64,000 nt of DNA from Erodium maritimum (GCA_963921825.1 OY997592.1:66422336-66486335), one strand, 5' to 3'. Shown: positions 10,938 through 23,396, counted from the stretch's first letter. A program made the numbers and translations. The notes: a model not told the origin generated them from the sequence alone.

Positions 10938-12217
10938 TTTTTTTTGACGAAGAAGCGGGAGGCATCAATATTATGTATCCATCAAGTGACATACATGCAT
11001 CAAATGAAAGCGTCCAAGTGAATGACAAAATACAGACTCCAGGCTGGCTAGCCTATAAAAGTACAGACTCCAGACTGACTGACCTATAGAATTACCGACT
11101 CCCTAACTGACCCAGAACGCAACATAGTACGTCCCAGAACGTGCAAACAGCTTGCACGTCAGAGGTGCAACGAAACCGTGCACCCCTAAAGTGTCACTAA
11201 GGACACACCAAACCGTGCCACAGCGGGCACACCTAAACTGCAACTAGTGTACACAACCCGTACAACTAGTGCACACCTAAACTGCACCACGTGCAGTTAT
11301 TGAAAGAACAGATAAAAAGAAACACCCAATAACGCCATCGAGACCAACATACCCACACTGAAGAAACTCCAGTGAACGAAACCAAAACGTCGTCGGCAGC
11401 AGCTTCCGGCGAGGCCTCAGGCCCAGAACAATCAGTCCAGACCAGACAGGGCCAAACCTGTCAGGCCCAAACCCGGCCCAACCCACCAGCGACCCGACCT
11501 GTAACCAAACCCTACCCGGTTGGAGCCCCGAGCAGCAGTCCGGTCCGGGCCACAACCCACCGCCACCGCCGCCAGAAGAAGCCATCTCCAATCTGCACTC
11601 CGGGAAAGAAGCCAAAGACCCACGCCACCACACCATGTCTAACACACGAGGGTCCGGATCTACCCCACTACAGCTCCGGCGAAGCAGGTCGGAGAACGAG
11701 CAGACGGTCTCCACACGGCCGAGACGCACCCACGCCGAGGTCAGGCACCACCACAGGGACGACCAGGCAAAGGTTTGGGGTAGGTGGCGGGGAGAGAAGT
11801 AGGGGAAAAGTGGTGGCGGGGGAGAGAAACGGAGGAAATGGACGGTGGTGGGTTGAGAGAAGGTCGGCAGATCTGACCGTGGAGGAAGCTCAGGAGGCGA
11901 CGGAGGACGAGGTTGGCCGGCGAGGTTCTGGGGGCGGCTGTGGAAGGCGGCGAGAGCTGTTCCGACGCCAGATCGGGCCGGAGGTACGACGAGAGTATCG
12001 GGCGGCCTGCGAAGGGGAGGGAAGACGACAAGAGCGACCGCGACCAGCAGCGTACGGTGAAGGCAAGGTAGCTGGGAGAGGAGAGCCCCACCGACAGCCT
12101 CCGTGGCCAGAGCCATTGCGGCCGCCGGTGGCGACAACAACCCCTGCAAAAGGAGGCTGTTAGGTTCTCTCTGAAGAGAGAGAAAAAAAAGAGGCAGATA
12201 GTATAGGATGTTAAATC
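10938..12217 (-). mobile_element. LINE-derived non-autonomous element, GC-rich 5' half, poly(A) tail
   Basis: A perfect 12-bp TSD (GACTTCTAGTTT at 10926-10937 and 12218-12229) brackets 1280 bp. The left end is a T-run, i.e. a poly(A) tail on the minus strand. The other end starts with AGAGAGAACCTAACAGCCTC, the style of plant LINE 5' leaders. The GC-rich half keeps long frames open on both strands (minus 12149-11277, 290 codons; plus 11372-12163, 263 codons), but neither has a domain or codon pattern I recognise. No endonuclease or reverse transcriptase is present. It is best read as an internally deleted LINE mobilised in trans. Confidence 0.7.
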
Positions 12218-12639
12218 GACTTCTAGTTTATTTAGACTATATTGGACTAAAAGTAATTTTTTTTAGCAATACGAGAAATATTATTTAAAAGTCAACAATA
12301 AGGATACGATGAAATGGCTTCGGTATAAACCTTCCTTGTCATTCTCAGACATAGGAGGAACATGCCGCCCGGACAAGCCAGTAAGTTGTTTTGTTCGCTG
12401 TCCGTTTAACAAAATCGAGTTGCACGTCCTCGAGTCTAGATAAAAGGAAAATACAATCGCTAGCGACTATCCCTGCAGGATAAGATGATCTTCTCTTTTT
12501 AATCGAATCAAATAAGTCAAATAATCAAATCAAAAAAAAAATCCGAATCGATTATAATGGAATTCTGCCTGCCCGGCCTCCAACAACAATAGGAGACCCA
12601 TAAGGTTACATACATGTTGTTGAACACTTCATAGTTGTG

Positions 12640-12830
12640 GTCTTTGTTGTTTGTACTGCAAGCAATCATGGGAACCTAATGAACTGAATTGTCAACCCAA
12701 GACAGTTGGTGATATAGGTGAGGTGTTAATTTAGGATGTTTACTTCAAAATAGGTAGGACATGACAAGCATTTTGATTCTGCATTTAAGTTCAAACCTTA
12801 GTAACAGGTGACTGATATTGTCATTGTAAT
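12640..12830 (+). pseudogene. Diverged partial copy of PHL11-like intron and 3' UTR
   Basis: The stretch near 12645-12680 (CTTTGTTGTTTGTACTGCAA) resembles 8805-8840 in intron 4 of the PHL11-like gene. The stretch 12722-12812 (GTTAATTTAGGATG..., AAAATAGGTAGGA, ACAAGCATTTTGATTCT, TTCAAACCTTA) matches 10457-10573 downstream of its stop, in the same order. The coding exons between are missing. This suggests an old local duplication followed by deletion. The flanking 12230-12640 and 12830-12965 hold nothing recognisable. Confidence 0.5.
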
Positions 12831-12965
12831 AGCCATTTTCATTATGCCTTATTCATTGACATTTCTGTATAAGAATTATAAACCAAACAAACCTTGAGAT
12901 GTTTCACAATAATTAGCACACATAAAACGTAAGATTAAGAACATAGAAAAAGAATAGTCTCTCCT

Positions 12966-15900
12966 TCAGACGTACGTCTTCAAGTATTCCTCCATTCGGG
13001 TATACTCAACCTCCGGATAAAGCTTCGAAGCCTCTTCTTCTCCTTCGTTGAGCTCGAAAACCAAACACCCTTCGTAGAATATGTGGTAGAAATGTCCCAC
13101 CCCTACCTGTCCTGCATAATCCATCTCTGCAACAACAACAATATTTTGAGTGATAACATTTTTTGAAGGGAAAATTTCACTCTAGTGCAACCAACTATCC
13201 ATGATTTTTACTTTGCTATACTTAACTACATTTTTCGTGGAAGAAATACTCCAATATTCCAAAAAAAATACTTTACTACCTTTCTGGTAGTTTTTGGACA
13301 ATATAATTGCCCTTATACACTTGTTATTTGGGAAATTTCTTTCAAAGATGACGTAACAGAGATGAAAAGGAGTGGAAAAGAGAGAAATAACAATGCGTAT
13401 AGGACAATTATATACTTTCTGAGAAAATATGTGCACATGACCAGTAGCGGAGCCACATGGGGCCCAAGGGGCATGTGCCCCATCAATTTTCTTTTGAAAA
13501 TTTCTTACATATTTTTTGATATATTTTTAAAATGCTCCTTAATTCCTTCTAATTTCGTAGTTGTGTCCCCTTATTCTTTTTTACAGTCATGTATTATCAC
13601 TGAAAAATTTCGATGCCCCCTTATTCAAAAAGCTAGCTCCGCTAGTGTACATGACCTCTTTCCCATCCAAAACTAACAGAAAGGTAGTAAAACAGAAATT
13701 TTAGAAAGTCAGGGTATCACTTAAACGAAAAAAATAATTATGTGTGAATAGGTGAAAATCATGAATAGTTAAGTGTAACTAAGTGACATTTTCCTTATTT
13801 TTAGTGTATCTACGTTGTACATATGCGACTCTACATGTGCACCAACAAACTCGCTGGGTGTGTGCATGGTGCAGGTTGAAGAAAAATCGAACTCTGGTAT
13901 CATGTTAAACCCTAACAAACCGGAAAACTTGTATTATAGGTGAATGTCACGTTACGTTTATTGAGTAGTGATATTATTATCCTCGTCTTTTGTATCCGAG
14001 AATCTAACCGTTAATGTACCTTTCATGGAAGCAAGGAAGTCTTGTTCGGGAATGCTGATCTTTTCAAGCTTCTTCCCGATCAGCTTTTCCCAAATCTGGA
14101 CAAGCTCCATCTGGGAGAGAACATTTTCAGGAGGAACAATGTACACAGTCTTGTTAAGGGTCCGAGGATCGTCTATTGTTTTGATTGCGAATGTAGCAAT
14201 GTCGTCTTCATTCACATAAACAGCTGCAAATTAAACCAATCATGCATAGTAATTAGTAAGCTTCAACTTTTGTACGAAGAGCTTAATTAAGGTTGATTTT
14301 TTGAAAATATGTACCCTTGACATTTCCTTGTCCGAAAAGGTGCACCTTGTCCCTCGGAGGGACTAAAGAACCGAACTGAGAGAGGTTTCCGGCGAAGTAG
14401 CCGGCGAAGCAATTGGCGGAGACGTAAGTGAATGGGATCTGAGCTTCCTCTATTGCTCTCCTCACTGCCATTTTCTCATCAAATGTCACTCTTCCCGGCT
14501 CCAGTGCATGTTGCATCCTTGCCGGGTCCATACCAAACTCAGACGGCAAAAATCTCTGCACAAATTATTATTATTATTATGACCGACGGTCGTAAAACAG
14601 ATCATCCCGAAAGGACAACTATATAAAATGTCATGTCATCTATATATAAGGTTGTAAAAAACGTTAGGCGCTAGTCGGATGGAAAGGGGTCTTAAGTGTT
14701 AGGCAGAGATAATCGGATTATTATTTTTATCATATATTATCAAAATTTATATTATACTATATAAAAATATATAATAATATCGAACATTAAATATATTTAG
14801 AAACATAAATATTCTACTAAACTAAAAATATCATACCATTATGAAAATAATATCAATAAGTATGACTATCAACTAGCATAATTTTATGGTTTCACTTGGT
14901 TTGTAGAAAGTTGAAAACTGTTTTTTTAACTACAAATCCGATTCGACGTCTAACCGACCCGCTCAATTAATCGGTCAGGCGGTGATTAATCGGCCGAATC
15001 AGAGATTAATTGGTCACATTCCACCTAAACGGCCTATAGCATCTTAAGAGGATAAATCGGTCCGAAGAACCCATTTCAATGCTTAAACGGGACCTGTGCG
15101 CCTCTAGGCGGAGATTTTTACACCATTGACTATATATATTTAGTCATGTATAAAGTTACGTGCTCGATAAAACTAAGCACAATAATTAAAGTAAAAGAGG
15201 TTAATAAATTAATGCCTAGACTAAGTGATGACTTTGAGGTTGATTATGGTAACAAAGAGAAAGTACGACTAGTGCACCAACCAAGTGCGACTAAGTACGA
15301 CACATGTCTTCAACAAGTATTCTATTAGTTGAAGTGTTAGACTGGTTTGGTTAAATTTTTCACGCGGATCTACCTACATGGGTTGGTGAGAGAAATTAAA
15401 ATATTTAAACTAAATATCGTGCCACGGAAAAAAAAAAATGAGAAAATCATTTTTTTTTTGTCTTTTTGAGATAAAGAGAATTTTTTGACGACCTAAACAA
15501 ATCGAGTCGACACCAGCCATACTCACATAAAATAATTTCTTATTTTTTGAGGAATAAAATATTATAAACTCTTCAAGAACATTATATTTAACAGTAAACA
15601 AAAAGAACATTATATTTGACCATGCATCCATGTCTTAAGTTGTATAGGAAAGAAATTGGAGAGGGAATGATAAAATAAAATATGTTCGAAAAAATAGCAT
15701 AGAAGGCAAATTATTAAAACTTATTTAGTATTTTAGTTAGAGGTAATTTCAGTTCGTTACATTAATAACATTTAAATTTTCAAATCCCTAGCTTGTATTT
15801 TTTTTTCAACTACCTTAACGTTTAAAATTTTTCAAGTTAACCTCTTTTGTTCAATTTTAGATATGAACAACGGATAGTGATTTAAAAATATTTGACATAA

Positions 15901-16707
15901 ATATATAAAAACTTGAAAATTTTGAAACTTCAGGATAGCAATTGAAAAGTTTTAGGGTAGCCGTGTGAAATTGTCACTTCCAGTTATTGTTTTTGTCAAT
16001 AAAGATTTAAACAAATGTTTAATGTGTTATATAAGTTGTAATGTGATCAAAATGTATTACACGTTTGGAATACAACAAAGGTTTACAAAGACATGTCAAT
16101 TTAAGTGTTTTCTATACATAAGAAAAATGTAGGAGTGACTAACAAAACAAGAATATTAGTTTGCAAAATCCGTGATGATAATTAAGTATAATATATCAAC
16201 AAAATATGGAATACAAATTGAATAGGTTAAATTATATAGGGTGAATGATTATGATATAAAATTCATGTTTAGGATTCACGCATGACTGATATTTTTAAAT
16301 CTGGATTGCTATAAATAATTTGTAGTTTGTATTAATCCATATGCTTTTTAGTGGATAATAAACATAAATGTATATACCTTGATATTTCCCGCTTCTTTGA
16401 TGGCCTTAACGAGTTGGAGTTGCACCAAAATGTTATGGCTCCGGAAATGGACACCAGACATGGTACATATCACCACATCGACCTGCTTTACAGCATTCAC
16501 AAGACTCCGGTAATCGGAGAATGAAGCTTCGATCAGACGAACTCCTTGCTTCTTAAATGAGAGTAACATTTGCAATTTTTCGATATCGAGACCGATCTCG
16601 GGACGCTGCAACACATAGGTCTCATGACCCTCGTTCAAGCTGGCCCGTACCATCCGGCGACCAAGGTAGCCCGTGCCCCCAATAACGAGAACCCTACTCT
16701 TTCCCAT
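12966..16707 (-). CDS. PLR: Pinoresinol-lariciresinol reductase (PCBER/IFR family)
   Basis: Four exons on the minus strand (16707-16378, 14555-14315, 14223-14020, 13126-12966) join in phase to 311 aa, the usual length of the family. Residues 10-16 are GGTGYLG, the NADPH-binding glycine motif at the end of the first Rossmann strand. Exon 2 carries RFLPSEFGMDPARM and then VTFDEKM, placing Lys at residue 138, the catalytic lysine position of characterised PLRs. Later landmarks are IPFTYVSANCFAGYF, NEDDIATFAIKTIDDPRTLN and VGVGHFYHIFYEGC. The enzyme reduces pinoresinol, and often lariciresinol, with NADPH in cytosolic lignan synthesis. Substrate range and stereochemistry cannot be read from sequence. 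Introns 1 (1.8 kb) and 3 (0.9 kb) are enlarged by small DNA transposons. The exon 3/4 junction gives Glu-Met-Asp where I expect Gly-Met-Asp. Confidence 0.9.
13442..13647. mobile_element. hAT-type MITE
   Basis: The ends are inverted repeats: CAGTAGCGGAGCCA at the left, and CACTAGCGGAGCTA when the right end is read in reverse. The flanks CACATGAC (13434-13441) and TACATGAC (13648-13655) form an 8-bp TSD with one mismatch, the hAT size. Length is 206 bp. It lies in intron 3 of the PLR gene and has no coding capacity. Confidence 0.75.
14649..15129. mobile_element. Dispersed hAT-like repeat, copy 1
   Basis: The ends are roughly inverted (GGTTGTAAAAAACG at left; GGTGTAAAAATCTCCGCC for the right end in reverse). 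CTATATATA flanks both sides (14640-14648, 15130-15138), but that is low-complexity sequence and a weak TSD. The internal sequence, with phrases such as CATATATTATCAAA, CAACTAGCATAATT and GATAAATCGGTCC, is shared with a second copy at 44.9-48.2 kb, which establishes it as a repeat. It lies in PLR intron 1. Confidence 0.6.
15139..16377. other. AT-rich remainder of PLR intron 1
   Basis: Strongly AT-rich sequence with several homopolymer runs. I see no coding frame, terminal repeats or RNA gene. Part of it may be old transposon sequence that can no longer be recognised. Confidence 0.6.
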
Positions 16708-16770
16708 CTCTTAGTAATTATATTTTTGCTCTTCTCTTTGTGGTGCGTTGAAGCATGCAAGCTGGAGACA

Positions 16771-16780
16771 TATATATAGG
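16771..16780 (-). promoter_or_regulatory. Probable TATA box of the PLR gene
   Basis: On the minus strand the sequence CCTATATATA lies about 65 bases upstream of the predicted PLR ATG. This is a near-consensus TATA element at a plausible distance for a short 5' leader. Confidence 0.6.
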
Positions 16781-17353
16781 GAGAGATCAGGAACAAGAGT
16801 CCTCAATTATATATTAAGCTTTCGGTTTAATCAACTGTTCCTATTGTGAAATTGTAGTACAAGTTACTCTAGATTAGGTGTTCTAAGTTCTTGACAAATG
16901 TTGCATAAGATCATATTATTTATATAATTATATTTTGTTGGTGTGGTTGGTGACTTAGATTGCCATGAATTTAGGTTTATGAGGATTGGTTCACATTTCT
17001 TTGACTAATAAGCAAGTTTGTAGCTAGGATCTCTTATGATTTCATTTTTCAACATCTTATTTTACCAATACTTAAATATATCATGGGTCAAATTAATTAT
17101 GAATCATTGCATAAAAGTGCATATTTTCGACACATAATGTATCAATTTTCTACCTCTTTATAAGCAAGTGTTTAGTCATCCACCCTCTTTAATTGATTGA
17201 TGATTTGATTATTGATGTTATCTTTAATGACAACATCAAGTGCATATTGATGTAACTTCAAAGAAATATAAAAACTTGTATATTTAATTATTAATCGCAT
17301 AAAATATCATACTACTTATTCATTTTGAAATTAGTATATATAAAAACTTTGTG
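16781..17353. other. AT-rich intergenic spacer upstream of PLR
   Basis: No gene or repeat boundary is visible. It should contain upstream regulatory sequence for the PLR gene, but I can point to no specific site. Confidence 0.5.
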
Positions 17354-17363
17354 ATGATTTCAT

Positions 17364-19686
17364 TTTTTTTAAGGAACTTAATTATTATTTCATTTATCGT
17401 ACCATGCCGAACACTCCTAGACCTCGTTTCGAGAAAGGGGGTCCTGTTTCGAGGGGCATTGATTTGTGCAAACTGAATGTGTGGGGGAAGCTTGTTGATC
17501 GCAACGAACTGTTGGTAGAGTCTGGTTTGTTGGGTGTGGCTAGGAATGAATGTTTCGTTCGTAACATTCAGAAGGCCATCAGTCGAGAGGGTGTTCGGAA
17601 CGTTGAAATTCGTGATTTTGGGAACAGGGTTTTCCTAATATCCTGTCCTGGTCCTGAATTTGCAGAATCCTTGAAGGAGCAGGGTGTTGTCTGGTTAAAG
17701 AGTTGGTTTGACTCTGTTGAGGTATCGGACGAATATTTTGTTGAAATCAGTCTGCTTTTGTAGGTTTGAAGTGTTAGGGGTTCTGTTTCACTGTTGGACA
17801 GTTGACAATTTTAGACTTTTAGCTGGTTTGCTTGGAGTTGTGATTAACGTTGTGGACATTATTGATGTTGGAGTCTCGTTTGGGAGAGCTTTCGTGTTGG
17901 TTCAATGTTCTTAGGTGACTCCAATCGTTGCGGAGGTTACTCTGGTTTTGGGTGCTGATTCTTTCCCGGTTGTTATGAAACCTGTGGCCTCAAAAGAGAT
18001 TCCTTTCCGTTATAACAATAAGGTCAGTTCTTCATCAACATCCTCAAGTTCTGCTTCTGAGGAGTGTTCATCAGGGAGGATAGCTGAGTGTTAGGATGCG
18101 TCGTGCGATAACACAGAGGACGTTGATGGTAATGTACTTACGCCAAGCCCATTGTGCAAGGAGCGACTTGGGCATGAGATTACCCCGTTTTCCAATTATT
18201 TGGAGATAGTGAAAAGGGTGTTCAATTGAGGGAAGATTCTGAGTATCAAAGTGTTTCGCAGGTAGAGAAGGGGGTTCATTCAGGTGATGATCATTCACTA
18301 CAGAGTAATCCTAAAGTGATTGTGCAACAAAGTGGCGCTATTTTATAAGGGGGTTTGGAGGTGCAAATCGCGGCACAAATTGGTGCTAGTGATAGCTCAG
18401 TTATAGTGCAACCCAAAAAAGGTCGTGGGCGTCCAAAGAAGAACGGAAAACCTAAGGAATCGCTTCTCCAACGGTTTTCTATCAAACAAGAGCTAAATCT
18501 CTGTCTGCTGGCAATGGAGGTAATACTGACAGTTTTATTGTGGATGTTGCAAAGAAGCCAAAGGACAGTTCAGGTGATTGGAGTTACGGTAAGAAGGTAG
18601 GCAAAAAGGTCATTGCTCTTGGTCCTTTGGTTCTCAAACAGTTTGATTGCTTGGATATTGAAGTTTCACAACGGGCTTTATTTACAAAGGAAGTTGGTGA
18701 TAGTGAAGACGAAGACTCCCCAGAGCCGATTATAGGTAATCCTTTATTTTCTGTTTCGACTTTTGTTAATTAGCTCTTAGTGATGAGGTGCCTCACATGG
18801 AACGTGAGAGGTATGCATTCCGACCTTAAGAGGAATAGAACTAAGAAATTGGTGTTGTCTAGTTGTGTTCATATGGTTTTGTTGCAAGAAATTAAGCTAG
18901 ATCCGTTTGATTCTCGATTTTTACGGAGTTGTGGTTTTGTTGTTGATTAGGGTTTTTATTGGGTTCCAACGGATGGGACGGAAGGTGGAGTTTTACTGGC
19001 GTGGAAACTCTCGGTCTTTACTAAGACGAGTATAGTTTTTGAGCACAATGTGATTTGTTGGAATTGTGTATTTGTGGACTTTCAGTTACCTTCCAGTTTT
19101 GTAAATGTATATGCCCCAAGTATTATGCGAGAGCGGTGTGCTCTTTGGTCTTCCTTGGTTCGGTTGCGTTGTCAGTTGCAGGACATTCTGGTTATTGGCT
19201 CACGGTGCTTTACCGACTATGGGATTGTCTGAAGAGTATGGGTATGCAGATCTCCCTGATTCGCTTGTTATGCTTATTTTGTTATGGATATGGTGGTTGG
19301 TGTTGTGTCTAAAGTTAAGAGTCACTCTTTTGGTGTCTATTGGAATTATGGTTATTTTCGTCCAGGGGTTACCTTTGAGGTTTGGGCCAGGGACCCAAGG
19401 TGATGCTTGAGCTCGGGTAGGAAGCAGGCAAGGAGGCCGGTATCTTGAGGAAGTGCGACTATTGGTTTACTTTTGGTTGTATTTATGCATGGTTCTTGTG
19501 TTTTTGGTAAATGTTGTTTGATTGTGGGAAGGTGTTATTGAGGGTTGTTTGTGGGGTGTTTGTTTTTGTTGTGCATGTTTTTTAGCTATTTTGGTCTAGA
19601 GAACATGTCCTTTTTTTAGGATCGTTTTCTTGCATCATTCTACTTTCTTATAGAACGCTTGCTCAATAAAATTTAGCTTATAAAAA
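17364..19686 (+). mobile_element. Internally deleted LINE (L1-type): ORF1 and endonuclease pieces, no reverse transcriptase
   Basis: A likely TSD, ATGATTTCAT (17354-17363) and ATGATTTCGT (19687-19696), brackets the element, which ends AATAAAATTTAGCTTATAAAAAA. ORF1-like frames start at 17404 (MPNTPRPRFEKG) and include the plant LINE phrases FHCWTVDNFRLLAGL and GVSFGRAFVLVQC. At 18784 an endonuclease opens with MRCLTWNVRGMHSDLKRN, then VLLQEIKLD and FVNVYAPS, which carry the Asn, Glu and Tyr active-site context. Stops interrupt both parts. After about 19200 the rest of the endonuclease and all of the reverse transcriptase are missing, and a 3' UTR follows directly. It is non-autonomous and dead as a coding unit. 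Confidence 0.8.
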
Positions 19687-19696
19687 ATGATTTCGT

Positions 19697-19969
19697 CTAT
19701 TGAATAACATTTATATTTTTTCTTTTCGAAATTATTAAATCTGAACAAATAGTACATTCATACCAATCATGTAACACAACCTAGGGATATATCAAGAGTT
19801 ATTTGTGCCGCCTAATTAGGGTTTTGGGGACGAGACCTTGGCGGTATGAGCCTCTTGCTCGTGATATGGTAGCGGCTCTTATCCCGTTGATAGGTGAGAA
19901 TTCCCTCAGAGATGCAAGGGATGGGCGGTAGTGATCATCAAAACGACTCCAGACATCATCGGGGGTTGA
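19697..19969. other. Short unassigned spacer
   Basis: From about 19800 the sequence is less AT-rich and may be the host DNA or older repeat into which the CACTA end was inserted. No feature can be supported. Confidence 0.4.
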
Positions 19970-20590
19970 CACTACACCAACTTTTAACTACTACGACTGG
20001 CCAGAAATATACGGTTGCAAAAGTTAGCCTCATTTGCAACTGCATTCTATACAGCAACAGAAGCTTCCAGCCTCTGTGATTGCATTCTATACGGTTGCAA
20101 ATGCTTAACTTCTACGATTGTATTGGTGCTGGCTGATACAGTCGCAGAAGTTAATCTTTTTACGACCGTATGTATACAGCTGCAAAAGTTGTTCACTTCA
20201 ACGACTGTATAAGACAACACCAGTACAGTTGTAGAAGTTAAGCCTCTACGACGTATATAGTCATAGAAGTTGTCTCCTCTATGACTGACGATGGCTTATG
20301 CAGTTCTAGAAGTGAACAACTTCTGAGACTGTATACATACTGTCATAATAGGTTACCTTCTGCGACTGTATCAGCCAACACCAATGTATTCGTAGAAGTT
20401 GACAACTTCTGCGACTATATAGCTATGCATTCGTATAATTTTGTTCGATGGAAAATGGTGCACCTCACTTTCTGTGAAGACTATACCGTTGTAGAGGCAC
20501 TTATGTGACAATATAGGTAACTTGTGCAACTGCATAATGCAACCATAGAAGCCAATACTCATGCTTGAGGTGGGACGACCGGAGGGGCTC
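19970..20590 (+). mobile_element. Terminal region of a CACTA (En/Spm) transposon with subterminal repeats
   Basis: The left end is CACTACACCAACTTTTAACT, a canonical CACTA terminus. It is followed by about a dozen degenerate subterminal repeats in both orientations, built from (T/C)TACGACTGTAT and its complement with GTTGCAGAAGTT. Such arrays are the transposase-binding regions of the superfamily. No matching right end (...TAGTG with an inverted copy of the terminus) was found before the Gypsy element or just after it, so this is a truncated or interrupted copy. The right limit is where the repeats stop. 20591-20767 holds nothing I can assign. Confidence 0.75.
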
Positions 20591-20767
20591 ATGACGCCTC
20601 TCCACTAGCGGAGGTCAGTCGGATTCTATCTCGGGATCTGGCAAGTCAAGGGGACATCTCTATTGGGGCTGGCACATTAGACATTGTTGGAGCAAGGAGG
20701 AGGCGAGATTGGCGGCTAAGAAATTTATCCCTCATACTACGGTATGGGAAAGATATCGGTGCTCGGC

Positions 20768-23393
20768 TGTAAGACCCGCTCCCGGTCGAACCGGTGGCTT
20801 TTCTAGTAAGTTTGACTTGCTACCGGAAAGTCAACCGATGACTCAAGAAGTCACTCGGGACTTTTCCGGAACCCAAACGACTTAGCCATCATCACGGTTG
20901 GCTTAAGGGGATAAATTCCTTTCGTTTGAGTATAATGTTGGAGGAAGTCAATTTTAGTCAAAACGAGACTTTTTATCGACTAAAAGCATTATTTTATTGT
21001 GCTGGAAGTTATTTTGGAAAACTAAATAACCTACTTGGACACTTGTCCCTTTTTGGTTGAAAGAGAGAAAGGGGAGTGGTCTTGGACCATTATACCCTCC
21101 CAAAAGCTTTTACAAGGGATTCTAGCTCAAGGGCTTTTGGTCATTTGACACATCTAGGTATTATATGAGTTTGGAAAAGCAAAACCAACCCAATTTTGTT
21201 GGTGTGGTCGAAACTTGGAGGAGAAGAAGGTGAGAGGAGCTCCCATGGAGCTTTGAAGAAGAAACAAGGAAAAAGAGGCTACTTGAAGTCTTCCTCTAGC
21301 CATCCCTTCTCCAAATCCTTACCATCTTCTTCATCTCACTCTCCTAGAGGTAATGGAACTCTCTAATCCTCATTTCCCTTCATCTCTTTTCATGGGTTTT
21401 GGTTGAAATTGCTAGATGTTGTTGGGTTTGAGTAGAAATGGTGTGAGATGTTGTTGATAAGAAGCTTTGTTGGGTTTTTTGTGAGAAATCCTTAGTTTGT
21501 TGGAGCTTTTAAGTTGGGTTTGATTTGTTGAATCATTAGAAACTTGCTTATTTGTTGGTTCCTACCATGGGTAGAGGAGTATTGGAGGTCTTTGACTGTT
21601 TTGGGAGTTGGAAGTGGTAAAATTTGGGGTTTGAAGGTGGTTTTTCGGAGAAAATGAGCTGGAGGTTGAAGAAGGGCGAAACTGCCCTGGTGCGCCACGG
21701 ATCCGTGACGGATCCCGTGACGAGCGACGTCATGGATCCCGTGACGAGCGACGTCACGGCTCCGTGAGGGAGTCCGTGACGGCACTCGTCACGGCTTCGT
21801 GACGGTAACCGTGAGGGTTGGCGTCACGGGTCCGTGACCAGGTCCGTGGCCGAGCAGGGTGGGGGTTTCTTTGGGGGTTTTTCACCTTGGTTGATCTTGG
21901 TTTTGAGCTGAACTTTGGAAGGGCTTTGGGGGTCTTACTTGCTGTTTAAGTGGAGTCTAATTAACGTTTCTTTGTGTCCAAGACTTTGGGGATCGAGCTA
22001 GAGGAGCAAAGATCACGCCGGGACCCGAGTGAAGAACGGAGTGGTGACCACCGGGCTTATCATCAGAGTGTTGAGAGGAAGACCTCGAGGCAGGGAAAGT
22101 CTTAACTCCTCGTTTATGATACTTAGTATGCATGTTAGGCTAATAAAATTGGAAAGGTCCTAGAAATGCCTATAGGATGCGAATAACTAGAATAATTGTC
22201 TTTCAATTACTAATAACCGGAAGTGTCTAGTGGTGAATGATTAGGATGCCAATCACTAGTGTAACTCTCTTTCAATACTTGGGAATTGTTTTACTGGTAG
22301 AGCGGCCTTGGCAAAGCCCTCGGATTAGTTGCGTGTTAGGATCACATGCTTGGTTGTTTGGTTGCTTAGTGGATAGGCTAAAGAGTCTAACGGAACTAGT
22401 TGAATTGCATATTTGAATGCTCGATTGAAGGTTTTTGTGATTTGGTTGATTAAAATCGTGCTTGACCGTTGAATGTATTTGAATGATTGCTTGATTTCCT
22501 TAAATGGTTGTTTGGAGCATCGAGTATGACTGGTTGTACCGAGCGGTGCAATCAGGTGATCGATGCCCCGATGGGTCGTGACTGGTAAGTGAACGGTAAG
22601 TTGTGATTGTGTGATTCATGTGTTGTGATTATGTGATTCGTGTGCTGTGTGTTGTGGTGAAACGGTGATGCGTGAGCTATGTGTGATAATGAATTGGTGT
22701 TTGTTGGGAATGGATTGCTTCGTGTTTCGGTTTGAGTGTGTTACTCAATTATTATCTGATTATTATTGAATTGCCCAAGTGTATGCTTCCTATGGGAGTA
22801 ATACCTTGGTTCCCGAGGACATAAAATCCCTTGGAGACGTTTCTGAGAATCCCGATGATAAGCGCCCTCAGGGGGTTGTTTCCGGTAGCCTCAATGATAT
22901 GCGTCTCCTCTGGATTTGAGGGAAAATCCGAGAGGACACATCCTATGTGGATCGGAGGGTGGTGACTTCATGTGCCACGACATTGATTGGATTACCTATT
23001 GCCCATGATTGTTAAGAATTATCTTGTTGACTTGCTGATGAAATTATTGAGTTTATGGTCCACCTTGTTATGTATTTTCCCTACTGAGCGCAAGCTCACC
23101 CCTATGAGTTTATTGTTGTGTTTACAGGCTTGATTGAGGAGTAGAGGCTCGGGAGCTTCTTGGTGTGGGTGTCTTGTAGAGACTTCATCTTTATTTCATT
23201 TCTGTTTTGGACAGACCTTGTGGAGACTTATTATTACACCCCTGGAGGGTTACTTATGTTTTAAACTTAGTTATGTGGATTTGATTTTCTTATTGGAGAT
23301 TTTCAAGAACTTATTGTTGAGTTTTTGCCTTTTTAATCGTTTTATACTAGTCATGCCTCGAGTCCGGGCAAGAACCGGATTTGGGGCGTGACA
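20768..23393 (+). repeat. 5' LTR of the Tekay-type element
   Basis: 2626 bp, TG...CA bounded. About 21690-21840 is a GC-rich block dense in TGACG and CGTCA motifs (about nine in 130 bp), unlike the rest of the LTR. The promoter should lie in this LTR, but I could not fix a TATA box with confidence. Confidence 0.93.
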
Positions 23394-23396
23394 ATT

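Noticed and set aside
11277-12163. Long overlapping open frames on both strands (290 and 263 codons)
   Set aside because: They fall inside a TSD-flanked LINE derivative of high GC content, where stops are rare by chance. Neither product has a domain, and the codon use is that of GC-rich leader sequence.
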